The notes beneath the pieces were generated by a model that was given only the letters and a program-made list of their open reading frames with translations, did not search any database and was not told the origin of the DNA. The position numbers and the translations under genes are program-made. A DNA stretch of 64,000 nucleotides from Dipylidium caninum (taxonomy: Eukaryota > Platyhelminthes > Cestoda > Cyclophyllidea > Dipylidiidae): NCBI GenBank assembly GCA_017562135.1, contig QEYB01001053.1, forward strand, positions 868,001-932,000. The letters run 5' to 3'. Below are positions 1 to 16,518 of the stretch, one piece after another. Numbering within the stretch: position 1 is the first letter of the stretch; each line of letters begins with the position of its first letter.

Positions 1-1289
1 GATATTTTTTTTTGGGGGAAAACCACTCGAAAATGGCTTTATTATATGCGCAATGTTGACATTTGAGATTAAAAGTTGCTTTTTGACCGAGCGTGATGAG
101 GTTACAAAGTATACGCAACTTCGAATGGGATGCACATCACTGCAGATGCACTAATGAATTCCTCTTCAACTGTTTAGATTAACCGCAAGTCTGTTCGAGT
201 GACAATCGGTAAAGAGGAGCCACCTGATTGAGTCGTTTCCAAAGAGACGCACAGTGATTTTCGTTATTTGCTGTTGGTTCTGGCATTGTACTAACAAATT
301 ACCTTCCTGGTGCTATTTTAACGAGTGCTTGTGCGATACTTTCTCATTAACTGATTGTAATAAGGGATTGAAAAGAGAAGCATTAAAACAGTTTTATTGC
401 AATGTATACCTGTTCCAGTATTGACATGTACAAAGACTTTATGCTGTGAACTTCAATGCTAATACCCTTGAAATGAGGCCTGTGAGATTTGCAGTCACTG
501 CTTGGCTTGGTTCAATTTGTCTTTTCGTGGAGGTGACAACGTCAGGTTATTTATGAAATGCAGGCATACATACATACTTTGGATCGCAGATCTTGGCCTC
601 ATTAGTACTATAAACCATGCAGATAACTTGTTTTTACCCCGGTTTTGACGCAGTAACGGTTAACGATCGAGGCTCTGAAACATCTTTAAGTTCCCACGAC
701 TTACGACGAATTGAGTGCCAAAGTTAATATGCAGAAATGGTTAAAATCGAAGGGAATTCAGAGGCGGTTTGGGAGATTCACAAGGTGCCTGGTGGGAAGT
801 GATCAGGGCTTCCGAGTGGTGGCCGAAAAAATAGGAAATAAGATCTTCCAAAGGACGATTAACGTGTAGTGTTACGTATGAATTAAAAATAAATAGCAAG
901 ATGTAAGACCGGTTCTCAACGGATGGACTTGGAAATGAATGCACTGCGGTAGCTGTTATGAGTTTCGGAGATAATACGGGTGTATATGTGCGTGGAGTAT
1001 TTTTTTTATTATTTCCCCACAATATTCCAGATCGGGGAGGAGTAATAAGAATAACCAAAAATAATTTGCATGAACTTTGTTAATGCGTAAATATTAATGC
1101 GTAAACCACCTCGCTATTGGATTGTTAAACATGTATATAAGCGGTACAAGTTGTCACTAAAATATTTGTCTTATGTACGCATGTGTTTATCACAAAAGCA
1201 AAAATTCAACTGTAACGAATCATATTACAGATTTGTGTGTGTCAGGCTATTTTCGTGAAATGCGCATATCATATAGGAGAAACCCTTTC
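1..1289. other. No recognisable gene, possible 5' part of PIGF
   Basis: AT-rich sequence with frequent stops in all frames. Short open frames here resemble no family I know. The N-terminal exons of the PIG-F gene that follows should lie here or upstream of the window, but I could not find them. Confidence 0.4.
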
Positions 1290-1812
1290 TTTATCCTTGG
1301 TTACTATATTTTATACGCCATCGCGGTTTATTTTACGCTTGTGCTGTTCGGAGCGCCCGTACTTTCGTGAGTCGAGATCTCTTTTATTGCTCTTCGCAGT
1401 AAACAGTTGGAAACCGGATTCCTTAGCCCTTCTTTTCGCATTCCTCTCTGGAATCCCATACCTGTTTAATTTTCATCCCAGCTCAGAAAAAATTAACTCT
1501 GTACTATGGATGCCTAAGTAACTTCAAATTTGTCCTATACGACAATTTCTGTAAAGCACTAGGGCGGAGCGCTTCTCCTGTTGCTGTTTCTGGGGCACTC
1601 TAGTGGGTACGTGGTCCTCGGCCTTCTTTCTTGTCCTAGATTGGGACCGAACTTGGCAAGCGTGGCCAATTCCTTGTGTCGCCGGCTCTCTTGTTGGTTT
1701 CATCGCCGGAGTGTGCGTCTTTCATCTTCTCCCAATTACCGGTCCTCCTTGTGCCAATTTCTTTCAAAAGTCCTTGGATAACATTGACCTGGTCAAAATC
1801 CGCTTTGAGTAG
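1290..1812 (+). CDS. PIGF: GPI biosynthesis protein PIG-F, C-terminal exons
   Basis: PIG-F is an ER multi-pass membrane subunit that partners PIG-O/PIG-G when ethanolamine phosphate is added to GPI anchors. Three exons are visible: one ending at 1366 with a membrane helix followed by LFGAP, one at 1407-1517 (hydrophobic, LALLFAFLSGIPYLF), and one at 1563-1812 with GTWSSAFFLVLDWDR and TWQAWPIPC. The last exon matches the family's signature of a DW(D/E)RPWQVWP block and a final G-rich helix. Introns 1367-1406 (40 nt) and 1518-1562 (45 nt) have GT-AG ends and keep the frame. The start of the first exon is approximate, and the N-terminal half of the usual ~220-residue protein is missing from what I can recognise. 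The protein ends shortly after the last helix, as in relatives. I see no frameshift if the 1405-1406 acceptor is used. Confidence 0.75.
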
Positions 1813-3300
1813 CCATTGAGTTCACTGTCGTTACCTCCAATGCAGGCACTTTTGCAAAATATATTACTTCCTTACTTACCGAACTTGCCGTTTATAATTT
1901 CTGCCTGAAGTAACTTATTTACACCGCCTTAACTAGCGTAGACGTTTTTTTTTAATAGTCCCAAGTCGATTTGCTTGACCGTGTTCTGACTTTCCTCTCA
2001 ACATACTCCTGGGTGTATTCCTTTAAATGGACCGAACTGCTGACATGTCCTGGATTCGATCCCGTTAATGCCTGTCCCAAAGACTGGGTTGAGAGTCTAT
2101 CTGGAGGCAAAATCACCGATCTTCAGGTAGTACTGCCATTATAGTATTTGCCATTTAACAAGTTTCCTTAGTATACTGTGGTTTGGACACGAAACGACTG
2201 TTTGGGATTTCCCGATCAGTTTATTGAAAAACAGGACTCTTTTGCTCAATTATTGTTGAATTTTTTTCAAAAATTTCCCATGAATATCTGGGAGAATGTT
2301 GCATTTCTGCTTGTAGTTTGAATTTGACTTTTATTTCATAAATGCTAACAATCATACCTTTACACTTCAAATCTTTCCAAATGTCCAATTGAATCTCCAA
2401 GTGTTTATGGTTATTTTGCGACTTACAATATCCGTGCTTTTATAGTTTTCCAGCGTGGCCGTAACGGATGAATCAACTAAGAATATTTATGATTGGAATA
2501 TCTTTTGCCTGATATCACTTACTTAGGAGTCGTTTTCTGCTTTATAAAAAGCATTTCAAGGAGGTAATCATTTTCCAGCGGTAGAGGATGGTACAAAATA
2601 TATTACAGTCCCTGTTTATTTCAAGGCGCGGGATGCTTGGCATCTTTTATGTAAAGTTTCATTCACCAAATCAGCATTTTTTAATGCGTTAAAATTTTAA
2701 ATTGTTTCATTTTCATATTCGGTAATTTTGTACGATTACATAGTAACTCAAATCTATTCTTATCCCCAAACCATTTTATTTGGTATTTAAGTGAGTTAAA
2801 TGTTTTGAGGTAGGATACTGTTTTTGGACAGTTGTGGAAACTAAAATTCTGAGGAATTCAAATTTTCTATCTGCCACGCAGACATTTCTCTATTTCCGTA
2901 AAAACAGCGTTTGCTATATCGGTTTCTGCTGTTTTCTAACCATATCTTTATACCTCCTTTATAATAATTCATTAATGTGGTCCTACCAGGAAAAATGAGA
3001 AATTGCTGTACTTATAAACTAGTTGAGTTCCTTTCTAACCACGGCATTGATAATTTGACAACATTTGAGTCATCAATGATATGTTGAAATTTTAAATGAA
3101 AAGCGACAACCATTTTTTTCTTTATGAATAAGATTTCCAGGACTTAGAAGTGGATTTATGGGACGAAATGTTGTATTTGTGTCTCCTTGATCTTTTTCCA
3201 GAACTGCTGTTTCCATTTGTGGAGATCATTCCATGCTACCCGAAGTTTCGGCCTCAACTCCACTCATGTGGATTATTAATTTGCGTATTTTTTGTGCTAG
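1813..3300. other. Intergenic or 5' region of METTL25, nothing firm
   Basis: AT-rich, stop-rich sequence. A short open stretch at about 3137-3190 (reads DLEVDLWDEMLYLCLLDLFP), preceded by TTTCCAG, could be an early exon of the METTL25-family gene, but the match is too weak to call. Confidence 0.3.
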
Positions 3301-6300
3301 GAGTTTGTTATTAGTGGCCGCACGCCCATCCACTGGCCTGAATCTCTCAGGTTGTTTGCGGAGCAATGCATTTCTTTGGCGCAAGAAGTCATTCGTGCAG
3401 CGACCAACATGCCGCCCAGAACATTGGAACCATTTGACACGCCTTCCCGAGGCGTTCTGTGCCTTAATACCTCTGCTAACCACCTATTTTACCAGTGTCA
3501 CTCAAGTAAGACAGTGCGAGTGGCTCCACCCAAAGTGAAGTCCAAGAAGCACCATGAAGTTGAGATTATGTCGGCATTTCTTTGTGATCTTCTACAGAAC
3601 TCATTGCTGCTCTGCGGTCCTTCTCTGTACGAAAATACCAAAAGTGGTTGTGATGGGAGGGCCACCTTCCAGACAGCTCCTTTTGAAGGTAAAGATTTCC
3701 CTTTTTTCCGATAATCGTCAATCTTTATACAAAATTATTTTTCTAAAAAGGTGTCTATTATACCTATAGGCAGTCACGCCTCTCAGAAGTGATGAGGAGG
3801 TGAAGGTTTGCGTAATGTTTGTTTCAATTTTACTTAGTTAAGAACCGGAAACCTTGTTTGTTATAATTCTTCAGCCTCCAGGATCGGCGAGGTCAAGATT
3901 AAAAACTTTCCATTCATTTTCAATTTCGTGGTTATTGCGTTTGATTACCAATGATTTGACTTCAACTGGCTGAGCTCTTTTCTCATAAAATGTGATTAAT
4001 ATTTTTTGCATATCTATTCGTCGATGCATCATCATTCTCATATCATTGCCAATTCAAAAAATTTTATTATAGAATGCTAAGGTATCGTCGAAGAATCTGG
4101 CTCCTTAAATTCATTTATGCCATTGAACTTATATGCTTGTTTTTTTTACTATGATCGAGTAAAGAGCAGAAGTAGTTTTTCGACATTAAATTTTGCCCTC
4201 CTGACGACCTTCGTTTTTAATTTTTCCCCGGCTCTGTTCTCTATTTTCTCGATTTCTTTTGGTTTTTCATCCTATTCTGCCAACAATTTGTTCTCTTGAT
4301 AAAGTCTACTCGAAGCAATGATGGAATTAACAGGCTTGCTTTTAAGTTGTCCTCTTTGTGCCTTCTAGAGCCGCGGGATTTCCCTCTTTGTCGTAAGGTT
4401 GATCTGCCAACACCGACCACGATCCTCGTCGATTTGGGGTCCGGGCTGGGACATCTACCACGAAGAGTGCTGCAACGCCTTGGTACTGCGCTACCCGGGC
4501 TGCGTGCTATCGCTGTGGAAGGTAATCCCAAGTTTCACAACACCGCGGTGGAAATGGAAGCCACAGAGCCGGATCCCCGGAAGCGTCTTTCTCTGCTTCT
4601 GGCTCTGGTTAAGAGCGACACACTCAGTCACTTCGAGGAAAGGTGGGTCAATTTATCTGCATTGAATGAAAAAAACATTGTATTTTGTTTGATTGAACGT
4701 GTTAACTTCTTTCAGATAGGCGGTCCATCTTCTTGCAGTATCTAAGTGAAGTGTTAATCTAAATGATTTGTATTTTCTGTACTTTTTAAATGGATTCGCC
4801 GACTCCGGCCATCTCATTGTTCTCTAAGTAACTCCGGTGCGTCACCACGTCTGGGAAAAGCTTCATTACTGAGGTAAAAACCGTTTGGTTAGGCGTTATT
4901 ATCCATTTCGAACAGACCACATAAGTTGTAGCCACTTTCCGATGTAAATTACGTCTTAGCCAAGTCCTCTCCGACAATTGCCGTGATCAACTTCTTCTCC
5001 ATTGAGTAAATGGGGAAGAAGTTGGAGGAAAGAATATTCTTGCGACAAATTTCATCGTAATCTGTTTTGTCATTAGATGGTGTTCCACCTCCTTTTTATG
5101 TTTCAATGAGGATTGGGTGATGGTCCACAGAGGAGATTCACTTGGGGTGCCAGTAGCCCCGAACACTTCTCTCGCCGACCATTCGTCCACCTTGGCCGAA
5201 TTGAATAGCTCAAATAAAGTTGGATATAATTTTGGGTTACCAAGAATTGAGACAGAGCAGAATTTGACAAATACTTCTAATAATTGACAAAGTGGTGTGT
5301 GTCAGAGGCGATCTTCGCCTGGTCCAGAGATGTCCATTTACCAGCTTTTCATCAGCTGCCAAAAAGAGCGTATTTGAACCAGTCTTTGCAGAAATTAAGT
5401 CGACCTTTCCGTCTGTCTGCACTGAAAGATGCGGAATCTCCGTTTAGAGAACTAATCATATCAAAAGCCTCTCTACACAAACAAAATGCGAGGACAACTT
5501 TTACATCCGCTCCGGAGCAAAGGCTAGACTATGCCATAACGACTTATGATAAATACATTTTGCCCCTAACACCGTTGTTGAAGGATAAATACTCCGCTTC
5601 TCCATCAATTCTCTGAGATATATTTACTTTTGCCCCTTCCAATTGGGCTAAGACCCGCGACACATAGGCACTTCGTTATTTTTTTGTATTACCGGTGGGA
5701 AACTGAGTGTGTGGACTTCGCTCATTCCTAGCCTGGCTGGCCTATTGCGGGAGGAGGAGAAGCAGAAGGGCTACCTCATTTGCGGCCTTCATTGTTGTGG
5801 CGATTTGAGTGAGACAGCAGTCAAAATCTTCGCCACCAACCCACGTGCTCGCACCATCGTCCTCGTGGGATGTTGCTACCATAAAATGGCGATGCGGACG
5901 GGTGAAGGGCGCGAGGAAGGCGAGGCGGGAACGGAGTCCACGTGGTTTGTGAGTCAATTTCCACCCTTCTTCTCCCTCTAATCCTCGCTGGAATAAGTGT
6001 TAATGAGATTGCCCTTTCTATGAGGATCAACTTTGTGCGGCACGAAATCGACTCTTTCTAACTCACTTTTTGACATTCATATGCTAAAAGTGTTTTTCTT
6101 TGATTTTCGAGTGGTTTTCATTCAAATATGAACTTTGAAAACATGAATTTTGCCATATTACTAAGGTGAAGCTACTTAATTGTGGGCACTTCCAAGACTG
6201 TTACGTTCCAAGTTTCCTTGAATTTTCCATCGAAGATAAAATAGGTGAAGCATTGTTTTCCCGTTTACACCACATCCAGACGATCAACTGCTTAACTAAT

Positions 6301-7241
6301 ACATGCGTTTCAGCAATTAGTGGACATTAGCGAAGAAATCATCCAATTTTGTTTAGTATATCTTCGAAGCCTTGTTTTCGCCCTACCTTTCTCGGCGTCG
6401 GTCAGCACAAATTGTCGCACTATGCTCGCATCTTTGCGTGCAGCTACTTCCACCACCTTCCGTAGCCGCGTAGATTCCAAGGCACCGATGTCGGGTTCTT
6501 AAACGCCCACCAGTGATCCTCCCGCTCCACCCTGAAAATGGGTTGTCCGTTCCTTTTTCACGATTTCCGTGTGAATCGAGGGGGTATTGATACGTCGACG
6601 AATCTCTTTCCTAGTTCCCTCTCAGCTCCCAGCTACGCTCAGCGTTCCAACGATTCTCGAGGGCAACTGACGCAAAAGTGGAGACGACAGTGAAGTCGAC
6701 GGTAGCGTTTCGTCTGGCCTGTCAATGGTCGCCACAACGGTGGGCAGGTTGGAGCCCACGAGAGGTCTACGACCATCGCGTACGAGTTTTTGTCCGCGCC
6801 CTACTCGAAAAACACTTCACTTCTAATCGCACCAGTAATTTGAAGCGCATATTTCGTCTGCCAGTCGTTTATCCCTCGCCGCCGGACGACCACCTCGATT
6901 CGGTGCACCAGCCTCAACCCAACCTGGCTCCTCACTGGCGCGCTTTAAGGAAAATCACCAAAAGTGCTACTAGCGGCTCCGCCTCCGACCCGGCGACGCT
7001 TGCCAAGTTGGCCAACGCCGCCACAGAGACATGGCGCCTCCTGCCTGGTCTCACGGCGCTACAACAACTCGTCCAACCTCTTATTGAGGCCCTCATTTTA
7101 GCCGACCGTTTGTGGAGTTTGGAGGCGGCTCCTGACGTCTCGTTTGCTACGCTTGTACGGCTCTTTGATCCTAAACTATCGCCCCGATGTATGGCTATTT
7201 GGGCTGTGAAGAAAACCCCAGCTACTGAGCAAAATATATGA
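3301..7241 (+). CDS. METTL25: METTL25/RRNAD1-family methyltransferase-like protein
   Basis: Rossmann-fold SAM-dependent methyltransferase-like protein; the substrate of this family is poorly known. Exons I can support: 3301-3688 (WPESLRLFAEQC, then the family's K-K-HHEV block just before the methyltransferase core), 4369-4642 (VDLGSGLGHLPRRVLQ and AVEGNPKF, the SAM-binding motif I and post-I acidic region), about 5708-5948 (GYLICGLHCCGDLS and VGCCYHKM, matching family GLH-CGDL and GCCY motifs), and 6615-7241 (FPLSSQLRSAF ... VRLFDPKLSPRCMAIWAVKK, the conserved C-terminus). Splice phases agree at 3688/4369 and 5948/6615. Exon(s) encoding the N-terminus before 3301 are unresolved, and an extra exon between 4643 and 5707 is possible because a 110-codon open frame lies at 5284-5616. 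It could also be called METTL25B; the SPRC C-terminus favours METTL25. The stop is at 7239-7241, with a poly(A) signal 13 nt later. Confidence 0.8.
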
Positions 7242-7253
7242 TTAAGCTATTTG

Positions 7254-7259
7254 AATAAA
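7254..7259 (+). promoter_or_regulatory. Putative poly(A) signal of METTL25-like gene
   Basis: AATAAA lies 13 nt after the TGA stop of the METTL25-family gene, so the 3' UTR would be very short. Position and sequence fit, but there is no transcript evidence. Confidence 0.5.
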
Positions 7260-7678
7260 GATATTTCGACTGTAAGAGTAAGCATTTACTTACCAGGCGA
7301 TTACCAAGCGTTAGGAAGGCAGCAGTTTGCCACAGGTAATATCGTAATGCGGTCCACCGTGATAGTAGCATTTGTGGATGCGGCAAACCCTTAGGCACGT
7401 TAGCGCTATGTCGATGCGTTAGAACCCAACTACTAACATTTGATGTCACAGGACCCATTTTTGAAGCATCGAATATTATTAAAGAAATGCGGTTATACAA
7501 AGTGTTGTCAGGCCTGAGATCTTAGCAAGAGAAGATGCAAAGGAGGAAGTAAAACCAAATGAGAGTGGTTAGAGGTCCTTCCGCTCGGCCTTTCGTTCCT
7601 CCCTAAAAATTTAAAATTTTAAGAATTGGATGAAGACCATAAATCAAAAGAGCCGATTCGAAAGAGTAGACGTTTGCC

Positions 7679-11629
<3,951 letters not shown>

Positions 11630-12797
11630 CCCTCAATTGCTCAAGAGTCCGAATTCGGAGCCTTCACAGCAAGTTAAAACACGATGATTGGTTAACTAAA
11701 TTTTATGCGATCAAAGAATGAGATACGATTGGCACTATTATTACTTTTATTTAAACTCACATGAAAATTGGAATTAATGCTTCATACACTGAAAATACAG
11801 AATTCTTAAAAATCTATACTGCTTTTAATTTCTCTCGCGATAAATTATCCACTCGGAATCGACCGCGAAAAGTAGGGGTAGGTTTACAGAAATTGCATTC
11901 ACAAAAAAAATTCGTAGAGTGATCCGTGATAAATAAGAATCAAAATGCGAATGACGACGTTGATTGAATAATCAGTTACTACGAATGATATCACATACCC
12001 GGTTAACATTATGAGTTTTTGCAATGGCAATCTGGAGTCCGCTCGACTATCAGTTACAAGCCTTGTGACTGGACTGGTTGCTGAAAGCAAGAATGTTGAT
12101 ATCTCCAATACTTATTTTTTTTGAGTGGATTTTATATATCATTCTGTTGGAAGTAAAATCCTCATAAAGAACCACTAGCAACGGAGCGATTATGTGGAGC
12201 ATTGAATAATTCATAAAATCAACCTTGTATGATTCTACAAATTATGGCAGAAGTAGGTAAGGGATGTGTTGACTACGAAAAATTCCCTAACAGGTTATTT
12301 ATTATATGCAAGTTAGCTTAAGATGAATTGACTTAGTGCTGCGCGGAAGTGCGCTATCGCGATTCGCCAAGGAAAAGAACTTGATACAAACCCGCCAAAA
12401 GCTTGCAACTTACCATTGAGATCAAATTGGAAGGATGATGACTTATATTTATTTTCTTTCTTTTTCATTTGAGCCTCACGGCATCATGTGCCCATCTCAA
12501 ATGCACTGTTGCTCATTTAGAGTTATGTCGCATAGTGGTGGGTTAAGACCCCACTATGTATTATCTCTCGTTAGATTTACCAGCTGAAAATTGTGCGCCA
12601 TAATGCAATGTAACAATAGACGTCACGTGGTTTGGGACTGACATCCGAAGTGTTTCGCGTTTAACATATTTGAGGACAATGAAAGTGAGCCTAAAGGTTT
12701 TACGGAATATTTACGATAGGAATTCTTAGTTCCTTTCTTGTTCCAAATAAGCCCAAACCGTTTATTTACACGTGACTGACCTTCTTACTCACTGGTG
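11630..12797. other. Divergent intergenic region between HDAC3 and NDUFV2
   Basis: About 1.17 kb separates the two start codons, which point away from each other, so both promoters should lie here. It is AT-rich with no long open frame, repeat or RNA gene that I can recognise. Confidence 0.5.
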
Positions 12798-13751
12798 ATG
12801 TTGTTATCCCTCTCGGGGCGTTCAGCGTGTATTGGCTTGCCTGCGCAGTTTCGCAGATGTTTTAGCGTCGCTTTATTTTGGGTATATGCTTGTTTATGTT
12901 TATATTTTTGAAATGTCAGCATCGAGACTCCGCCGACAATAACAGGGATGTAAAGTTTGAGTTCACGCCTGAAAACCTGAAGCGGTTGGAGGAATTGAAA
13001 ACGCATTACCCAGTTGGTTATCATGCCTCTCTGATAATGCCTGCTTTGGACATTGCACAACGACAACATGGGTGGCTTCCGATTTCGGCAATGTCCAAAG
13101 TTGCTGAATATTTGGGTGTTCCCGAAATGCGTGTTTTTGAGGTGGCGACATTTTACACCATGTTCAACAGGTTGTTTGGTTTTAGCAACAATCTCAACTT
13201 TTACTGTAGGAGCCCTGTTGGAAAATACCACATCCAGCTTTGCACCACCACCCCTTGCATGCTCGGTGGCGTTGGTTCCGATGTAATTTTGAAAACACTG
13301 GAGGATACTTTGGGGATTAAGACCGGGGAAACTACTTCTGACAGACTTTTTACACTGAGTCAAGTCGAGTGTCTTGGAGCATGCGTTAACGCGCCAATGA
13401 TGCAAATCAACGATGATTATTACGTATGTCATTTATCAACCCTGCTACTTAAATTTATTTACCGGATTGCTGCATCTAATTTTGTTAAAATTTTTTAGGA
13501 GGATTTGACTCCTGATGATGTTGTCAAAATACTGAATGATCTCAAAAACGGCAAGAAACCCAAACATGGCCCTCAGTGAGTCCTGGTTTATCTAGGAATC
13601 GGTGCAATTTTTGTGTTATACGTACGCGTTGTCCATTTTTCGCAGGTCAGGTCAAGGCCGTCGCTGCGCCTGCGAGCCGAAGGGTGGCCTTACTTCACTT
13701 ACGACTCCCCCTGTCGCTCCCGATTTTAAATTACAAGACGCTCTTAAGTAA
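12798..13751 (+). CDS. NDUFV2: NADH dehydrogenase (complex I) 24-kDa subunit
   Basis: Mitochondrial matrix-arm subunit of respiratory complex I that carries the N1a [2Fe-2S] cluster and pairs with NDUFV1. Five exons: 12798-12881, 12920-13170, 13210-13423, 13499-13575, 13646-13751, all in phase. The first exon encodes a short Arg/Ser-rich, acid-free leader ([14 protein letters not shown]... RRCF), a typical mitochondrial import signal, which decides the start. The mature part reads [44 protein letters not shown]. The cluster ligands are visible as CTTTPC and [10 protein letters not shown]. The tail [14 protein letters not shown] is the family's conserved C-terminus. Introns are 38, 39, 75 and 70 nt. 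The protein is about 243 residues, close to the usual ~249, and intact. Confidence 0.96.
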
Positions 13752-15099
13752 TGTAGACATTCCTCATCGGCTTCTAATCAATCTATGCGCACCAAGAATA
13801 ATACGATCAGTCGTGTGGGTTTGTCTCTAAACCCTATCCTGAGGCAAAGTTAGCCTAGCTTTTAATCTATGCTTTGGGGTTTTGCTGAAAATTTGAGCAT
13901 TTTTTACATAATTACAGCTTGGTTTGAGGAATAAAAGACGGAGAACATGAAAGGGACTAAGGCAGATTTATTCATTGAATTACTATGTCATCTAAATAGA
14001 GGTACCGGGGTTTTCGGAATATAAGCCTTTTTAATCAATCGTGGAGACGGCGTGGCTTCTAATCGCTTGAAAATGCAGTTTCCAGGAGCAACTCGTGTAC
14101 AAATAAGAGACAGGATCTTTCTTGCAGTCAAAAAATTTTGTCTTTTGTGCCAACTGGTGGCCTCCTGCCTTTTTGGTAAACCGTAGACTGCGTTTTGAAG
14201 TTACTTTTTCGGAGCCATTGATATTTATTGTTTTGAAACCATTTTTTACTGCCTTGGCAACAAGTTGGGGACCTACTCAGTTGCCATGGCGATCAGTAGT
14301 AATCATTTTGAGTAATCTATGGGTCCTCACCCCTACTTAGTCCACTAGGGTCACTGGTTTAGGGTGTCTGATGTACCGCAGTGGGAGGTGAATCGTGTAC
14401 GCTCTTTCCTCCACAACATACTGTAATAACTTATTTACTTTAAGATGCTTCATTACCCACAATGTGTAAAAAGGTTTGAGATATTTTTAGCTTGATCGGG
14501 ATCTTCATTTGTCGGATCGTGTTCTTTTTTTTGCGCTATTAGAGTATGGCGTGGTGAAGAGCAAGTTGACATCCAAGTGCTAGAATATTAGTTTCGTGGA
14601 GGGCAGAGGGAAATTGCCTGTCGACATAACGACTCCCTATTGGGTCACTTCGAAGCCTAGTTTTTAGCGATAGGACACCTCTAAACAGCTTCTTTTTTCC
14701 ACGTCAAAATCCTGAAGTGCAAACTACTTATGAGCTGCTTGGGCCCCCCGAAACCATTTCGTCGGGAAATAACCTGATCACATTCCTCAACTAGCCTAGT
14801 TTGTCTACTGCACGCCTTGGAGGTTCCACAATATTGACTTCCTTACTGACAAGAGTAGGCTGTTCTTTTACGTTTCCCCAAACCAACTTCTTTCTACCCG
14901 ATACGAACGCCTAGCACAGGTATTTCCCAATGTCTTTGTGCTAGAACAAAGCATAACCTGTTAGCATTGGCAACTTTTGACAACATTTCTAAGTCGTGTG
15001 TGGCCCTTTCAGTGGTTGAAAGCATCCTATAGACAGAGTTGGTGATAACAACGACAACAACATATATTCGCTCTGCTAGATGATAATGTAGTTAGAAAT
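13752..15099. other. Intergenic, no recognised gene
   Basis: Holds the NDUFV2 3' UTR and the presumed promoter of the MARVEL-like gene. A 72-codon open frame at 14122-14340 (+) resembles nothing I know and has no supporting splice context. Confidence 0.4.
13930..13935 (+). promoter_or_regulatory. Putative poly(A) signal of NDUFV2
   Basis: AATAAA 179 nt downstream of the NDUFV2 stop and the first match after it. The assignment is by position only. Confidence 0.35.
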
Positions 15100-16518
15100 A
15101 TGGGAGTCTCAGAACAGGAGTCTCCCGCAAGGTCGGTGAGACCCAAAGGAAATAGCCAAGTGAAGAAGAAACCCAAGTCTCTTGATGCTGGAGAATCAAA
15201 AACCCCTGCAACGGATCGAGCTGTTCCCACCCTCGACTCGCCTGCACGAGTAAGTGCGGACCAAACACGTGGTGTACGAAATGAGCAAGTTTCCCCAAAA
15301 CACAACTCGGAACAGCGTATTCAATCCGAAGGTAAAGCTGCTCCCGCGGCACCATACTCCCGAGAGCATGGGTCTCATCAACCACGAGTTGCAAAGGTTC
15401 ATCGTACCGCAGAGCCGATAACTTCCGAGCCTCGAGATGCAAGAGAGTCTGTCATGAAATCTAGAGGCGACGCATCGGAGAAACCAAGGGGAACTACACA
15501 AACTGTCGACGGCTATGAGAAAGCAGAGTTTGGATACCCCCCATCGGAACCGGCAGAAGGACATTTCTATGAGGAAATGGATGATGAAAATGGAGGCAGA
15601 CTGTCGCATTGGAGACAGTCCAAGCTGCTGGAGAAGTGTATTGTCTCCATTGACGCGGGGTATATGATCTCGTTGCCGGGTGTTTGTGAGATGTTGGCAT
15701 TTGTCTTCAACATAATTGCCATGATTCTCGCCGTGACGCCGTACCAGAAGGATCCCGAATTCGCCTTTATTGTCTTCGCCACTCTCTTCGGATGGGTATC
15801 TGCTGGCGTTATTTTCTTCTCCAAACTCTGTCTAACTGCTCATGAGTTGAATATCTACTACCGCATCTACGTAAATTTGTTGTTTTCGTCTAATTCTTTT
15901 ATTTTATTTATTTTTCTTTATTTGCTCCGTCCCTTCTATTGTCAGCAGTTAAAATTTAAGCCCTTGACATACAGTTCAACACAGTTACAATGGGTGGATG
16001 GGAATATTCTCAACATATTCACTGTAAATTTCCTTTTTCTCTCGTCAGAAACGATATAACTGTCTTAGAGGAATTGCTAGCACATACACAAATTATTTTC
16101 ACAATTGACATGTTGTCAGCAACACCGCCGTCAAGGTAGGTGGGATGTCCGCGTTGAGTTTACGTCCACAGACGCAATCCGAGTGCTTTTGAAGTAAAAA
16201 AGAAAACCTACTTTCTTTCTCCTCACCTCCAGGTCTGCATTCACTTGTGCATAGCTGTTGCCACAGACTTCATTGCGACTGTGTTGGCCTCAGAACAGTC
16301 AATCGAGTCGAAGCTGCGAAGCAACGACATCGCTCTCGCGGTAGGTTGTTGTGAATTTAGCACTCAGCATGAAATGAGAGAAGTGGAAGTGTCACCTTTC
16401 CACTGGCCCGACGGTTGAAAATGTCTTTTGTTCTCAACCTTCATAGGTTTTCGCTGGAGTGGCGACAGCGACTTTGATCGTGGACCTCGCCTACAATGCC
16501 ACGGCGTACTTCGACTGA
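15100..16518 (+). CDS. MARVEL-like four-helix membrane protein with basic N-terminus
   Basis: Three exons (15100-15870, 16233-16340, 16447-16518) join in phase into about 316 residues. Residues 1-175 are polar and likely disordered, rich in Ser/Pro/Lys/Arg early and acidic just before the membrane part (EEMDDENGG). Four hydrophobic helices follow: SLPGVCEMLAFVFNIIAMIL, FAFIVFATLFGWVSAGVIFF, VCIHLCIAVATDFIATVLA and VFAGVATATLIVDLAYNATAY. That layout with very short loops and a short C-terminus fits the MARVEL/CMTM class of vesicle and junction proteins. No single subfamily can be named from sequence alone. The ATG at 15100 is chosen because no earlier in-frame start with coding character is seen. 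The 362-nt first intron might hide a small exon. Subfamily and function are inference. Confidence 0.75.

Noticed and set aside
1367..1420. Apparent frameshift in PIG-F after LFGAP
   Set aside because: Using the acceptor at 1405-1406 instead of 1398-1399 gives a 40-nt intron and a continuous frame, so no frameshift is needed.
6320..6502. Open frame at 6.3-6.5 kb considered as a METTL25 exon
   Set aside because: The 5948/6615 junction is in phase and gives the conserved FPLS start of the last exon directly, so no exon is needed here.
12785..13432. 215-codon minus-strand open frame
   Set aside because: Antisense shadow of NDUFV2, whose exons, leader and cluster cysteines are clear.
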